DNA of 64,000 nucleotides, taken from assembly GCA_036927565.1 (NCBI GenBank), contig JAYESD010000004.1, positions 164,707,697 to 164,771,696 of the forward strand. The letters run 5' to 3'. A program made the position numbers and the translations under genes. The notes below the pieces were generated by a model. That model was not told the DNA's origin, searched no databases, and saw nothing but the letters and a program-made list of their open reading frames with translations. The DNA is from Tuctoria greenei. Taxonomy: Eukaryota > Streptophyta > Magnoliopsida > Poales > Poaceae. Positions 21,093 to 33,425 of the stretch are shown here, piece by piece (position 1 is the first letter of the stretch; every line of letters begins with the position of its first letter).

Positions 21093-23375
21093 ATGGAGAA
21101 ATACTCCGCAAAACCTTGTGTGTTTAGTGGCATTGATTTTCAGGTTTGGAAGGCACGTATGGAGGCTTTCACCCAGGTGCAAGGCTTCGCCATATGAGAA
21201 AAGGTGTACAAGCCTTATGATGTGCTGTCAAACGATCAAGTCACAGCTACGAACATGAGAGATGTTGACAACAACAAGAAGGCTCGGAACTTGATTATAC
21301 AAGGATTGACTCAAAGTGACTTCAATCGAGTTGCACACCTCTGATCTGCATACGATGTGTGGAAAGCACTTTGCGACTACCACGAAGGATCTTACACGAT
21401 CAAGGAGGTAAAATAAGATATTTTCAAAAAGGAATACATGCGTTTTGAGATGCAACCCGGTGAGTCCATTGATGACCTCTTTGCTCATTTTAATAAAATT
21501 CTGAGCAATTTGCGTAGCGTCAATGTTAATTTTTCAGATGCTGAAAATGTTAGGCAATTACTAAGTGCATTAGACATGTCAATTTTGGAGATGAATGTCA
21601 CATCCATTCGTGAATCTACTGTCATGAGTACACTTACATTATATGTTGTTTATTCCAAATTTAAAACTCATGAAATTGACATAATCTCACGTAAGAACCC
21701 CAACAAGTCTCTTGCATTTGTTTCTCAATGTGATATGCCTAGCTCCGACCAATCTTCATCTTCTGGTACACTTGTTTTGTTGTCCTCTCTAACCCTTGAA
21801 CAGATTGAGGAGTTTCCAAAGGAGGAACTAGTACTTCTCTCTACAAGGTTCTCGAAAGCATTACAAAATGTGAGAACTGGGAGGAGAGGAAGCTCCGAAC
21901 CTCAACGATGTTTCGAATGTGGTAATATAGGACATTTTCGTTCAGATTGCCCTAACCTTTTAGGTCCTACTTCCCGAGATGAAAAGCAAACAAGGACGAA
22001 GCACTCCTCTGCAAAAGATACGAAGAAAAAGAAGGGTTTTACAGGACGTCAATTGGTGAGCAGTTTTATCTCCGCACTCCAAGAACTTGGCTCAAGCGAT
22101 GTGGACATTGAAAGTGACGAAGATGAAGGTTATTTGGCAAACTTGTGCTTCATGGCGGGCAAGTCAAGATCAAGTATGGAGGAGGTTGAACACAACAACG
22201 ACAATGAAGAGGTATGTCCTACTTGCGAAGAAATGTGTGATGCTATTTCTCATGCCACTGTTATAGTAAACAAAAAGGACAAAAAACTTAGGTACAATGC
22301 TGTTAAAATTGATTCATGAGAATCTAAAATTAATCATTTATAATCCTTGATTCCTAGTGATGATTCTTGTTTCTCATGTGATTTAATATATGAACAATTG
22401 TCCCCATTAAGAAGGGCGCACACCTCCACACTTGATAAACTTGAGTTAGAAATTGAAAAGAACAGAGAGCTTGCTGCACTTAATGATAAAAACATGAAAG
22501 ATGCTAGCTGTTCTACAATTGATTTGAATTGTTCTACTTGTAAAGATCTTGATAAGAAACTACAAGATGCTATGAATAAAATTTCTATATTTAACAATGC
22601 TTTACGTTCTCATGAAGTTAAATATTGTTCTAATTGCAAATTAAAAGGAAAAACTTCATGTGAAAGTTGCCTTGATCTGTCCAATAAACTTGATGACATG
22701 CATAGGACATTAGATCGGTTTTGTAATGGGAATAAGAACCTAAACATGCTGCTGAATTCTTCCAAGTCTTGCAATGATAAAACTGATTTAGGTTTTGATT
22801 CTCATGCTCATGCTAAGGCACATCCACCTAAAATTGTAATGTCATTAGGAAGTGGTTTGATTTAAATAGTTCCTAAATAAAAAGAAGTGGTTTTCAAATC
22901 TGCAGGAGTGTTGCCTCATTCGGATTCAAATAAAAATGTTGCTTGCTCATCTAGACGTGAACACAAAGTTAAATTTTATTGTACCTACTGTTGTAGAGAT
23001 GGCCATGTAATAGATTTTTCTTATAGACTAGCTAAACAACATAAAAAGGAAAGAATGATTGCTGGATCTCATTACTTTTGTGAAAAATTTGCAGCACTTG
23101 CTAAACCGAATAATAGGAACATGCAATCTGTTGTAATGAGTCGAAAACATGCTAAGTTTGCTCCCAAACCTACTGTTTTTCATGCTACACATGTAACATC
23201 TCCTAGGACAGTAGTTGGGTACAAAAATCCTCAAGCTTTGGCTCATAAACCTGCTGTTTTATCTCAGCTTTCGCGTGTTATTTCTGGTGGACGTCGTGTG
23301 ACTCAATATTGGATTCCTAAATGCCTTTTGACTAACCCCAATATTGAGTCATTGACGTATTGTTCTTCTATGTAG
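21093..23375 (+). pseudogene. gag: Copia A1 gag, broken
   Basis: It starts MEKYSAKPCVFSGIDFQVWK. There are stops near 21195, 21343 and 21414, an open stretch 21438-22319, stops near 22317 and 22340, an open stretch 22347-22865, a stop near 22876, then an open stretch 22887-23375. The capsid-like part has RFEMQPGESIDDLFAHFNKI. The first zinc knuckle is CFECGNIGHFRSDC; the second, CTYCCRDGHVIDFS, lacks its last Cys, which A2 keeps. Between them lies a long Lys/Asp/Leu-rich part with CPTCEEMC, CFSCDL, CSTCKDL and CSNCKLKGKTSCESC. The frame ends at TAG 23373-23375, which all three copies share, and pol continues in the same frame. Confidence 0.85.
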
Positions 23376-25079
23376 GTAACACGCTTGAGGAAGGAGAACA
23401 TTTGGATTGTGGATTCAGGTTGCTCACGCCACATGACTGGTAACAAAGAATGGTTCTCCTCCCCCTCTTTTTGTGTCACGTGTAGAGAATGTTACTTTTG
23501 CCGATAATTCTTCAACTCCTATAATTGCTAAGGGTTCGGTTAGAGTAGATGATCACTACACTTTGAAGGATGTGGCACTTCTCAAAAATTTGAAATACAA
23601 CTTGCTTTCTGTTTCACAACTGCTAGATGAAAATCTAGAAATTATTTTCACTAAAAATTGCTGCAAAGTTGTAAAATCAAACAGTGAGCTTATTTTTAAC
23701 ATGTCACAATTTAGAAGAGTTTTTAAAGCTGATTTTGATATGTCTTCCTCTAAGAATAGGTGTCTAGTTGCTAATGATTCAAATGACTTATATTTTTGGC
23801 ATCGTAGACTTGGTCACGTAGGGTTTGATCATCTAACGCGCGTTAGTGCTCTTGATCGCATACGTGGGCTGCCTGAGCTTAAAGGGGACAAAGAAATTTT
23901 GTGTTCTTCTTGTAGACATGCTAAGATGGTTGCAGGTTCACATACTCCTCTCATAATGATCATTACAACTGAACCGGGTCAACTTTTGCACCTTGACACC
24001 GTAGGATCTTCACGTGTTTAATCCTTCGGAGGTAAATGATATGTTCTTGTGATTGTTGATGATTATTCTAGATACCCTTGGGTTTATTTTATGGCATATA
24101 AGAATGAAGCTTTTATTCACTTTAGAACTTTATTTCTTAGATTATCAATTGATCACCCAGGATCTTTAAAAGCAATTAGAAGTGATAACGAGACCGAATT
24201 TAAAAATCAATCTTTTGATCACTTTTGTGTTGAAAATTGAATAGATCATCAATTTTCCTCACCATATGTACCTCAACAAAATGGTGTTGTAGAAAGAAAG
24301 AACAGAACCTTAGTTGAGATGGCTAGGACTATGCTTGATGAAAAATCAAACACCTAGGAAATTTTGGGTTGATGCGATTGCAACTGCTTGTTATGTCTCA
24401 AATCGTGTTTTCTTGCGCGCTAAGCTAGGTAAAACACCAAATGAGCTCCGGTTTGGACATAGGCCTAGTGTTACACATTTTCGGGCCTTTGATTGCAAAT
24501 GCTTTGTTAAGAAACAGGGTAATCTTGATAAATTTGAACCTAGATCCATTGATGGCATGTTTCTTAGTTATCCATCTCATACTAGAGGCTACCGTGTGCT
24601 TTTACATGATGCTAACAAAATTGTGTAGACTTGTGAAGTGTCTTTTGATGAAGCTAGCACAGGTACTAGCTCAAACATTGCAGGTCCAGATCCATATCCG
24701 CAGGGGGAGAGCATTTTCGTTGAAGCCGAGGAAGAAGTGGTGCTGCTGCCCAAAAATTCAGCAGCTAATGACATTGTTCCAGCTCCTTATTTTGATTCAC
24801 AGTCAGTACCGACGACCACCATTGCTGGTTCAGATCCTCTTCAAGTCACATGCTCATCAATTTTGTCATGAACATGAAGAAGAAGAAGCTTGTGAAGTCT
24901 CTACTCCTTTCCGGGTTCTCAAAAGTCATCATCCACAACAAATTATTGGAAGCTTGCACGAATGAGTCACACGGTCCAGGTTTTGCGATCCAAACTCTCA
25001 TGCTCATTCTACATTTCTTGCTTCTTTTGAACCCAAAGATATATCACACACACTCACTAATGAATCCTGGATTATTGCC
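23376..25079 (+). pseudogene. pol: Copia A1 protease and integrase, broken
   Basis: In frame with gag after the TAG comes the protease segment IWIVDSGCSRHMTGNKEW, with the D-S-G triplet intact. A frameshift near 23465 follows. The GAG-pre-integrase part (23473-24021) has FWHRRLGHVGFDHLTRVSAL and CSSCRHAK. The integrase core shows LDTVG (first Asp), IRSDNETEF (second Asp) and VVERKNRTL (Glu). It is broken by stops at 24019 and 24238 and a frameshift near 24342. The integrase C-terminal and linker run in two frames to about 25079. Confidence 0.85.
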
Positions 25080-26563
25080 ATGCAAGAAGAGTTAGAAAAT
25101 TTTGACAGAAATAATGTTTGGAAACTTGTACCTCCACCTCAAGGCCACACTTTAATTGGAACTAAATGGGTGTTTAAAAATAACCAAAGTGAGGATGGGG
25201 TTGTGGTTAGGAATAAGGCTAGGTTGGTTGCTCAAGGTTTCACTCAAGTTGAAGGTCTAGATTTTGATGAAACTTTTGCTCCTGTTGCTAGATTAGAAGC
25301 CATTAGAATTTTGTTACTTTTGTTGCATATAAAAGTTTCAAGTTATATCAAATGGATGTTAAAATTGCTTTTCTTAATGGCTACATAGATGAGGAGGTTT
25401 ATGTCAAACAACCACCAGGTTTTGAAAATTTAGATTTTCCTAATCATGTTTACAAACTGTCCAAAGCCTTGTACGGTCTCAAACAAGCCCCTAGAGAATG
25501 GTCTGATAGGTTAAAAACATTCTTACTTGAAAAGGTGTTTACCATGGGCAAGGTTGATAAAACTCTTTTTGTGCTTAAGCATGGCAATGACTCATTATTC
25601 GTTCAAGTGTATGTGGATGATATTACCTTTGGTTGTGATTCTCATGATCTTGTGTCCAAGTTTTCAGCTATGATGAGTTCATAATTTGAGATGAGTATGA
25701 TGGGAGAACTCACATACTTTTTGGGGCTGCAAATCAAGAAAACCAAGGAGGGTACCTTTGTGCATCAAACAAAGTATACAAAAAATCTCCTAAGGCGCTT
25801 CAACATGGACAAAAGCAAGCCTCTTTGGATACCAATTGGAACAGCAACAACACTTGAGCTTGATGAAGATGGTGAACCCGTGGATCAAAAAGAATATAGA
25901 AGCATGATCGGATAACTTTTGTACCTAAAAACATCAAGACCAGACATAAAATTCAGTATATGACTTTGTGCACGGTTTCAAGCCTCCCCACGTGCTTCAC
26001 ATCGTCAAGCCGTCAAAATGATTCTCAGGTACTTACATGGAACTCGAGAATTTGGCATTTTTCTTCCTTCTTCCTCAACCATTACGTTGAAAGCTTTTTC
26101 AGATGCTCATTCTGTGGGTTGTAGGATTGATAGGAAAAGTACTTCCGGTGTTTGTCATTTTCTTGTTAATTCACTTGTTGCTTGGTCCTCTAGAAAACAA
26201 AACTCAGTTGCACAATCCACAACTGAATCTGAATATGTAGCTGCTGCTAGTGCTTGCTCACAGATTCTATGGATTGTTCAAACACTTAAGGACTATGGGC
26301 TTGATCTACATAGTGTTCCAATGTTTTGTGAGAACACTAGTGCCATTTGCATTGCTAAAAACCCCGTGCAACATTCTAGAACTAAGCACATTGACATTAG
26401 TTATCACTTTCTCTGTGATAATGTTGAAAAAGGAAACATTGTGCTTCACCATGTAGATATCGAACAACAATTGGCTGACATTTTTACAAAACCTTTGTAT
26501 TTCACTCGTTTTTGTTTCATTCGTAGTGAAATAGGGGTTATGCATACTCATGGCTTACATTGA
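25080..26563 (+). pseudogene. pol: Copia A1 reverse transcriptase-RNase H, broken
   Basis: RT starts MQEELENFDRNNVWKLVPPP. A frameshift near 25320-25350 moves it to 25352-25684 (MDVKIAFLNGYIDEEVYVKQ, ALYGLKQAPREW, catalytic YVDDITFG). A TAA at 25682 is followed by MSMMGELTYFLGLQIKKTKE, a stop near 25914 and another near 25963. RNase H is open at 26018-26563 with RIDRKSTSGVCHFL, TESEYVAAASA and AKNPVQHSRTKHIDISYHFL. The stop at 26561 overlaps a purine tract (TGAGGGGGAA). Confidence 0.88.
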
Positions 26564-27584
26564 GGGGGAATTTCGAAACTTGAGAAGTCTATGTGTGAAT
26601 CTGAAATTAAAATAATATAAGCATAGTATTTCATACATATATGACTTTGTGATTCCTTTTACATGCTTAAAGTTCTTACTACATTACTCGTGTTATACAT
26701 TTTGTAGTTTTTGCCATATCTAGTAATTGGAATAATTACATACATTAAATCTGGTCATGGTCGAACTTTCTTGCCGTTTTGAACTTGTTGCATGCTCACA
26801 AGTGCTTTTAATCATAAAGAATTAATCAAGTAATCAACTCACATGTTGAGTTTTTATGAACAAATATAAATTGAGAAAAGATCAAGAGAATATGCATGCA
26901 TCGCACTTCTTCTTTTGAGATGGCTTATCATTGCACTTAGATATGAACTTAGAAGAAGTTGTGTATGATTAAAACCATGTCCTTAAGCTTCTGATTGTCA
27001 AATGACATAGGCTTGGCTTGGTTGGTTAGAAAAAGGCAGATGCGCATATAATCTCTTGCAAATATCTTATGATCTAATTTTGTGCTTTGAAAAATAATAA
27101 AATGCAGCAACAGGTGTCATGCTTTCAGGTATTGAAATAGTTAAGTTTGTGAGATCATGACTTGCTTAAATTGAAAATTACATTTGATCTCTAGCATGGC
27201 TTACACTACTTTATGTATCTCATTGTGGTGATAGTGTAAGTTACTTGATAGTATGACATGGATGAGCTTTGTTTTATATGTATATGTTATAATATGCTCA
27301 TAACAATTAAAATTTCTCTTTTGTACCTTGTTGAATACATTGTCAAAGGGGGAGAGACAATATGTGAATTTTTTAAAAAGATAAGTATGCAAGGGGGAAA
27401 AATTGATTACACATCACATATTCACAATTGTTTTGGCACGATTCTTCTCAGATTGGAATTTGTTTTTCTTCTCCTTGTATTTATATTTTACAAAGGGGAG
27501 AAATTGTTTTCAAAACTTTTAATGTGAATAAGTCAATGTTCGGATTTTAAATGGTGTTACCAATGCATTCATCAAGGGGGAGAT
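26564..27584 (+). other. Copia A1 3' non-coding region with several polypurine tracts
   Basis: There is no coding sequence. Purine tracts occur at 26561-26571, 27345-27356 (AAAGGGGGAGAG), 27391-27402, 27492-27503 and 27573-27583 (AAGGGGGAGAT), the last abutting the 3' LTR. A2 has the matching set on the minus strand. Several polypurine tracts ahead of the 3' LTR are known for Sireviruses. Confidence 0.75.
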
Positions 27585-29305
27585 TTTGAGACCTATGTGT
27601 GTTGAATACATTGGCTTGTACTGAATACATTGGCTTTTATGATATAAGTTTTAAAATTCTGCCAAAATACCCCTTTTAGCAAGGTCTGACTCTAGCTCTG
27701 AGCTTCTGCAAGGTCCGACAATAGGTCTGACTTGCTTTGTCGAAGTCCAACATGTTTTTGGGTAGCTCCGATGAGCTTTGTCTTTAGCTCTGGTGCTAGG
27801 TCCGACTAGCTTTGGTCAGTTCCGACGCTAGGTCCGACTAGTTTTGGTAAGCTCCGGCGCTAGGTTGTACTAGCTTTGTTAAGCTCCAGTTCAAGCTCCA
27901 GTTGGCTTTTGCAACGTTCGGAGCTTGATCGCAGTGTTCCTAATTTTCCTATGAAATGTTTCGAACTTGCTTTATATTCTTGGAAAGATTGCTTAGTATT
28001 CATTTGCTAAGTTTTTTGGTGTGTTTTGGTGGTTAAGGCTGATATCATTTTGCTATGGTTTACAACATGCTTATGTGAGGTGCTCACGTAAGATGTTGTA
28101 GTTTCGGAACTAACGTGAGTCAAGTTGAGGACTTATGCTCGGATGTATTGGTTGTATATTCATGTGCAGGTGTTTCTTGAGTTCAAGACGTGGCTGGTGA
28201 CGGGATCCATTGAACTAGTCTTAGGGAGAAGATGAGGTTCAACAACTAAGATCGGGAGGAATTGTGGTTGAGTTGATCGGGAGGTTGCGTAGCATGTTTG
28301 AATCAAGAACAATGCATATAAAGGTATCGTGGACGTTGTTGGAAGATGTTTGCACGTATGCAAGGGGTGCATGACGTGGAAACATAGTTCCGAAGATGGG
28401 CTAAGGAAGGAATTATCTGGTTGGAAGGATCGAATCGTATCGGTTGATGACTTCGGCTGTGGTGGAGTCGGTTAAGGCTCGGTATGGAAAGTATCAAGTT
28501 GGTTATGATTGGATTTCGTGTAGGTCACGAACTTGAGTTGTTTTAGGAATGTGGATATATTCCTAAGGTGTTTGTAAGTCTTAAGATTACTTCTATCTGT
28601 GTATAGAAGAGTCTTGAGCAGTTATGGAAAGTTTCGATCCGTGAATTGAGTAGGATTAGAGTCCTTGTTGAGTTTGGGTTGGCCTAAGGGCTGGTTATAT
28701 AAGCAAGGGAGGCCATAGCTCGTGGTGCACGACTTTTGGGATGTTCCTATTGTGTTCTATTGAATAAAATTCGTAGTTGAAAGGAAATTTTGTGCCTTGT
28801 TCGTCCGACTTGTTCCAGACATGTTTTTTCACGTAGAGTTTCTGTACAGCACTACCTTGTGTCGGTGGTTTCATCATAACTCGAGTTTTACAGATCCAAT
28901 TGATGTGATTCTTTTTTGGTTGTCTTAACAACTTGATTATATATCATATGTCAAAATTTCATGGTCATTGGATTTGTGGTTTTTTATCTACACGAGTTTC
29001 TTTGCGGTATTGGAGAACTGTTTTTTACTCAGTAGAACAGATTGACCTTTGTTCGATCTTTCGATCATAACTTGAGTTTCTCTTGACGGATTTGAGTGAC
29101 TATTTTTGTGTCATCTTCGTGACATGATTTTATCTGATATCTATCACTTTTGTCATGGTCAAACACATTTAGATTAGTCTCACACACGATTTCTTTAACA
29201 AATCATTTTTTCTGCCGAGGGGTTTTCATTGCTTCCACTGAAAAAGTTTTAAATCTACCATTCACCCACACTCTGGTAGCTTTTCACATGCTCTTTGATC
29301 CTACA
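27585..29305 (+). repeat. 3' LTR of copia A1
   Basis: It matches 19328-21031 throughout and ends GATCCTACA, then TSD GTTTA. Length is 1721 bp. Confidence 0.93.
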
Positions 29306-30883
29306 GTTTAGTTTAATTCCAAATTATTCTATTTTTTCATTCAGTTTAGGTTGAATAATGTAAGCATCCCCATATTTGAGTTCAATAAAAGGAAATTACC
29401 GGTTCATCTAACTTTGTAAAGTTACATCTTTAGTTTATTTTGTGTGAATAAAGAATTTAGGGAACAAGTATGGGGGAGGTACCCCAAATTTGTGAAATCC
29501 CGATGTACAAAATTAGTGTTGCATCTCAAAACATGTCGTTACCGATTATACGACTCAACACGTCGAAACAGAGCAACAGAGAGGTCAGAAAAGGGGTCGG
29601 TCGAACCCCATGGTCGGCTGACCTATTGTGGGCCCCACACGACTTCGTTTCGCTTCACAAAATCGGTTTGGATCTCCTACCCCTAAATATGCATGCTACG
29701 TTAACGTTTGAGTTGATTTGATATTTAATACTGGATATATGAAGGCAATTCAACTCAACAATTAACATTTAAAACTTGGTAGTCAAAATTTACTTGAGCT
29801 GAAAATTTGAATACTTTATAGTTCGATTTATTACCCTGTTCATAATTCTCACAAGAATAATAGGAAAACATGTAATCTAAGTATTTGACTAGTGTGATAT
29901 GGTAAGTGAGTTACTTGAGGAGATATCTCCTTGCCTGAAATTGATTTGTTGATGCTTGCAAAATTTGGAGTCTTGAACTTTGCCTGATTCTGTCATTGGA
30001 AATTTAAATAACCACCAAGGCCATATGATACAAATCCTTGAAAACTACATGCATATGCCATTTTGCTCTTCATCGAACTTTGTCAAACTCATGACCCAAT
30101 TGAGTGGCATGCATGAACTTTTGACTTAGAAATTCTTGTGCACCCTATTCATGCAAAATTTCTCACATTGAGAATATGCAACCACCATTCATCCATCCAA
30201 TAAAGAAACTCCATACATTTTGGTCATCAAAAATCCCTGTAGAAAAATAAAAAGGAGTAGAAGAAATGGCTATGGAATTCAAAAATATAAGCATCTACTC
30301 TTCAAAAGAGGAAGCATGCCAAAAAAAGGCGAAAAAGAGAGTAGCCATGTTTCATCCTTAAAGAGAGAAAACCATGGAGTCCACATATATCGATCCCATT
30401 CATGTGCACAAGGATTTCCTTTGTCAATTTTTTTGTTGCATAAGTCTCTCATAGGATCAAGTTTTTGACTTAGTAATACATGAATTGCAATGTGTGTCAC
30501 ATTTATCCCTACCAAGCTCCAGATATAGCCATGTTTATTATAGGGACAAAATTGGCACAACATGTCGAGGTGAGGATGAAAACACTTTGAGAAACTTGAG
30601 AGATTCCAATTAAGATATAAGGGCAATTGTTTCCTTGACTTTCTGAACATAGCAAATCATCATATCATTTCGGCAAGGGAAGATCCAAGAGAACTACATT
30701 CCAACCATTCCACTCTTCAAACACATAAGATTGATATGGTAGCCAAACTCCACAAAGGGAATTCATAAATTGAGGTATGAGTTGAAATATCTAGTATTCC
30801 TTTAAAAGCAAATTTATGATAGCACCTTAGTTCTTCTTCTTGACTTCACTCGAGGGCGAGCAAGGGACTAAGTGTGGGGAGTT
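29306..30883 (+). other. Athila C 3' internal non-coding region
   Basis: This is the continuation of C after copia A1. No gene is seen. It carries GGGGTCGGTCGAACCCC-like text (29592-29625) that echoes 18240-18295 on the other side of A1. Its part around CGAACTTTGTCAAACTC (30074-30090) resembles the same position in element B2 (GAGCTTTGTCAAACTAG, 58020-58036). It ends with the polypurine tract AAGTGTGGGGAG (30870-30881) before the 3' LTR. Confidence 0.75.
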
Positions 30884-32095
30884 TGTTGATGGTCCTTAAG
30901 TGCCATATTTAGACGCAATTCACCTCATAATGGGCACAAAAGAGAAACACAACATAGTGGTAGGGTTAAGAACTAACAAATTCCACAAGTGTTGGTGTTT
31001 ATTTGTATGAAGGAGAATTAAGACTCAAAATACCAAGACATGCAAGGAGTAATCTATAAAATAGGGTTTCGACGAATCAAGCAGTGCCACATGTCATCAC
31101 ATGGATCAAATGGCCCACAAACAGAAGTATCTCAGGCCATCCAATGGTGTAGCACCCATATAAGGGGATGGGACTTACCTGACAGAGACCTAGAGAAAGC
31201 ACAAACCGAACGGGGCCAAGACAAGGCCGGCCGACCCCCCTAGTCAGCCGACTAGGTCATGGAGCCAATTGCAGTTAAATGCCACGTGTAGGCTCCTCCC
31301 GGCTTGAAGAGGTCATGGGTGACTGATTCGTGTGCAATTGGTGGCGAGAACTTACTCTTCTACCCCTATAAGTAGAACCCCACATCTCACTTCACACACA
31401 CACCAAAAGCTGAGAATAGAATATCACTCCAAGTGTTTAGAGTAGTCCTAGAGGCTTCAAAGTAGAAGGAGAGTGTGGTGAAGAGTTTAGGAGGAGGAGG
31501 ATTAGGCTTGTCAAGTCCCTCTTCTTAACCCCTACAAAGCTGTTATTCAAATCAAGTAAGCCTTTGTGAATTAAATTCAAGTTTGATCGTTAATTCATAG
31601 TAGTTTGCACAAGTAGTTACTTGTATGTTCATTGCTTTAATTTATTAGAGGCTCTAGTTGTAGCTTTGTGTTTGAGACAACAAGAGTTGTGATTTAGGAC
31701 GTAAGCCTGGTGCTTAGTTTAGAAATTACTAGTGAATATCTCGTAGACCCACAGATTGAAGAGGTTGACAGTAGGTGGTGACAACCCTATTGTCCTTCGT
31801 AATCCTCCACGTTCGGCTATGCCTCTTGGTGGTAGTCGCCTAGTGTTGCTAGGGGTAAACCCGTACCTGAAGCATGCAACTACTGCAAATTCCTTTGAAT
31901 TAGAATCCATAATTTGAACTCCTCTCTCTTCCTTACCTACCAAACAACTGTGTGTCCTTATGTGGATTAGTTAGTAAGATTACACACACGTTCCTTGGAT
32001 TCGATACCTTGGGGAATAATCTCTTAAGGGGAAGTGCTATACGACAGTTTCCGCGCGCTTGCGTATTTTTATCTGTGATGTAAGAAATGTTAATA
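30884..32095 (+). repeat. 3' LTR of Athila C
   Basis: It starts TGTTGATGGTCC and ends ATGTTAATA, 1212 bp, and is uninterrupted. It serves as the template for recognising the split 5' LTR. Confidence 0.9.
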
Positions 32096-32365
32096 GTGAT
32101 GTAGTAAATAATAGTGTTGGAACCAATTGAATTATGCTCTTATGTATATTGTCGGATTGCAACTGGTATGCCATAGAACTATTGCTCACTAAAGTTATGT
32201 TTCATGCAGCCTTAATCTGTTGCTAAAACTGAAATTAAGGATCTACTATTAGGCGGTCCTTTACGTAAATTTTAGCTTTCCTATATTATGAGTCCCTGCA
32301 TGTAGAGTTCAATGTTTAGTGGAGATGGTTAAGTCTTGCTGAGCCTTCGTGCTCACAATTGCTAT
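32096..32365. repeat. Direct repeat copy 1, part 2 of 3
   Basis: It continues copy 1 after the C insertion and begins with the TSD copy GTGAT. It aligns with 35101-35475 (GAGTTCAATGTTTAGTGGAG against GAGTTTCATGCTTTAGGTGA; TTAAGTCTTGCTGAGCCTTC against TTATGTCTAGCTTAGCCTTC). Copy 2 holds about 100 extra bases here. Confidence 0.65.
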
Positions 32366-32669
32366 ATACACTACAAGAAATAATGAATAGGACATCGGGA
32401 TTTTTATAGACGTCAAGGCCGTCGAATTTAAGATGACTAAAACTGTCTGTTTCTTTCTCCCCACGTATATACATTAAAACCATCAATGAGGCCAAAATAA
32501 CCGACGTACATAAATAAATACGTCGGAATCACATCCCTGGCCGACGGCTCTAGCATTGGTCCCAACGATAAATCAAGAAAATATATTAGAACCGTCGGTC
32601 CCGTTCCACTACCGACGGCCATACCGCTTTAATATTTCCCGGTCCCGGTTCAATTTTTCACCTCACGAT

Positions 32670-33240
32670 GCGGCCCACTTCATAAACCCACCAGCGGTTC
32701 CAACCCTAGCCGCTCATTCCTTTTCGCCTTCCCAGCCGCCGCCCATTCCTCACCCAGCCGCCAACCTGCCCCTAGCGTGCCTCCGCCGGCAAAGTCTGTT
32801 CGTCGGCCGCTGCCTCCCACGCGCACCCGCGACACGCTTGGGATCCGACGCCGTGGATGCGCTCGAGATCTGCTACAACAGTGTGGGCCTCCACCGTGGA
32901 AGCGCTCGGGATCCACCGCAGTCGCGTCGGCCGCCGACGTGGACGCGCCAGGGGCCTCGCGCGCGCTGGACGTTGCGGTGGCGAGCTCTGGTCCCTCCTT
33001 ACTCCGGAAACAGCGCCCTCATCAGCCTTCCCCTTTGACGATATCCGGCGTCCAATTCATGGTATCTGGCTTCTCCTTCGTCAGTTCCCGTGGCGACTGC
33101 GAGATCCGGCGCCTCCTCCGCCCCGACAACAGCCTCCACGGGCAGAGCGTGGCCCAACGGGATAGCACGGGTGCCAGTGCCGAATGCAGGGTCCAATCAA
33201 CGGCGGCCTCCCCAGGCGATCTAGAGCTCATGTTGGAGCC
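32670..33240. other. GC-rich core of the CACTA element, possible captured gene fragments
   Basis: Base composition changes sharply from AT-rich flanks to GC-rich sequence, and overlapping frames of 78-165 codons are open on both strands. Such a pattern is expected of GC-rich DNA in any frame, and I recognise no protein domain. CACTA elements in grasses often carry pieces of host genes, so capture is plausible but not shown. Confidence 0.45.
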
Positions 33241-33261
33241 TTGTTCAATTTTTTTAGCAGA

Positions 33262-33425
33262 TTGTGTATGTTGACTCATATGTTCTGAGATTAATATGTT
33301 CAGCAGATTGAATCATGTTTCCTGAGATTAATATGTTCTGCGGTGATTGAATCGTATGTTTTGAGATTAATATGTTTTGAAATGATTGAATTATATGTTC
33401 TGAAACTGTTATGAGATTGATGTGA
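33262..33425. repeat. Minisatellite inside the CACTA element
   Basis: Three to four imperfect units of about 39-45 bp, each with TATGTTCTGAGATTAATATG and GATTGAATC. The unit divergence is visible (CTGAGATTAATATGTTCAGC, CTGAGATTAATATGTTCTGC, TTGAGATTAATATGTTTTGA). Confidence 0.75.

Larger units (their letters stand above)
19328..29305 (+). mobile_element. Copia-A retrotransposon, copy A1 (Sirevirus-like)
   Basis: The element is 9,978 bp with LTRs 19328-21031 and 27585-29305 and a perfect TSD GTTTA (19323-19327 and 29306-29310). It is inserted in the 3' part of Athila C. Internal order is primer site, gag with two zinc-knuckle-like motifs, protease, integrase, RT, RNase H, then ~1 kb of non-coding sequence with several polypurine tracts. 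The repeated polypurine tracts, long gag and LTR repeats suggest a Sirevirus-related lineage distinct from D. Stops and frameshifts make it inactive. Confidence 0.93.
1714..32095 (+). mobile_element. Athila-type Ty3/gypsy retrotransposon C, with two nested insertions
   Basis: The boundaries come from two LTR copies (1714-2543 plus 13195-13591, and 30884-32095) and a 5-bp TSD: ATGAT at 1709-1713 and GTGAT at 32096-32100, one mismatch. The second repeat copy supports this, since at 35099-35110 it reads across the empty site as GTCGTGATGTAG. The primer site (13601-13620, TCTGGCGCCGTTGTCGGGGA) is the type known from Athila/Tat elements, thought to pair with tRNA-Asp. The order gag, protease, RT, RNase H, integrase, third ORF fits Athila. 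Without Sirevirus D and copia A1 the element is about 9.75 kb. All coding parts carry stops or frameshifts, so it is inactive. Confidence 0.9.

Noticed and set aside
32777..33274. 165-codon frame that could be a host gene
   Set aside because: It lies wholly inside a CACTA element with clear ends. Other frames on both strands are open as well, and no domain is recognised.
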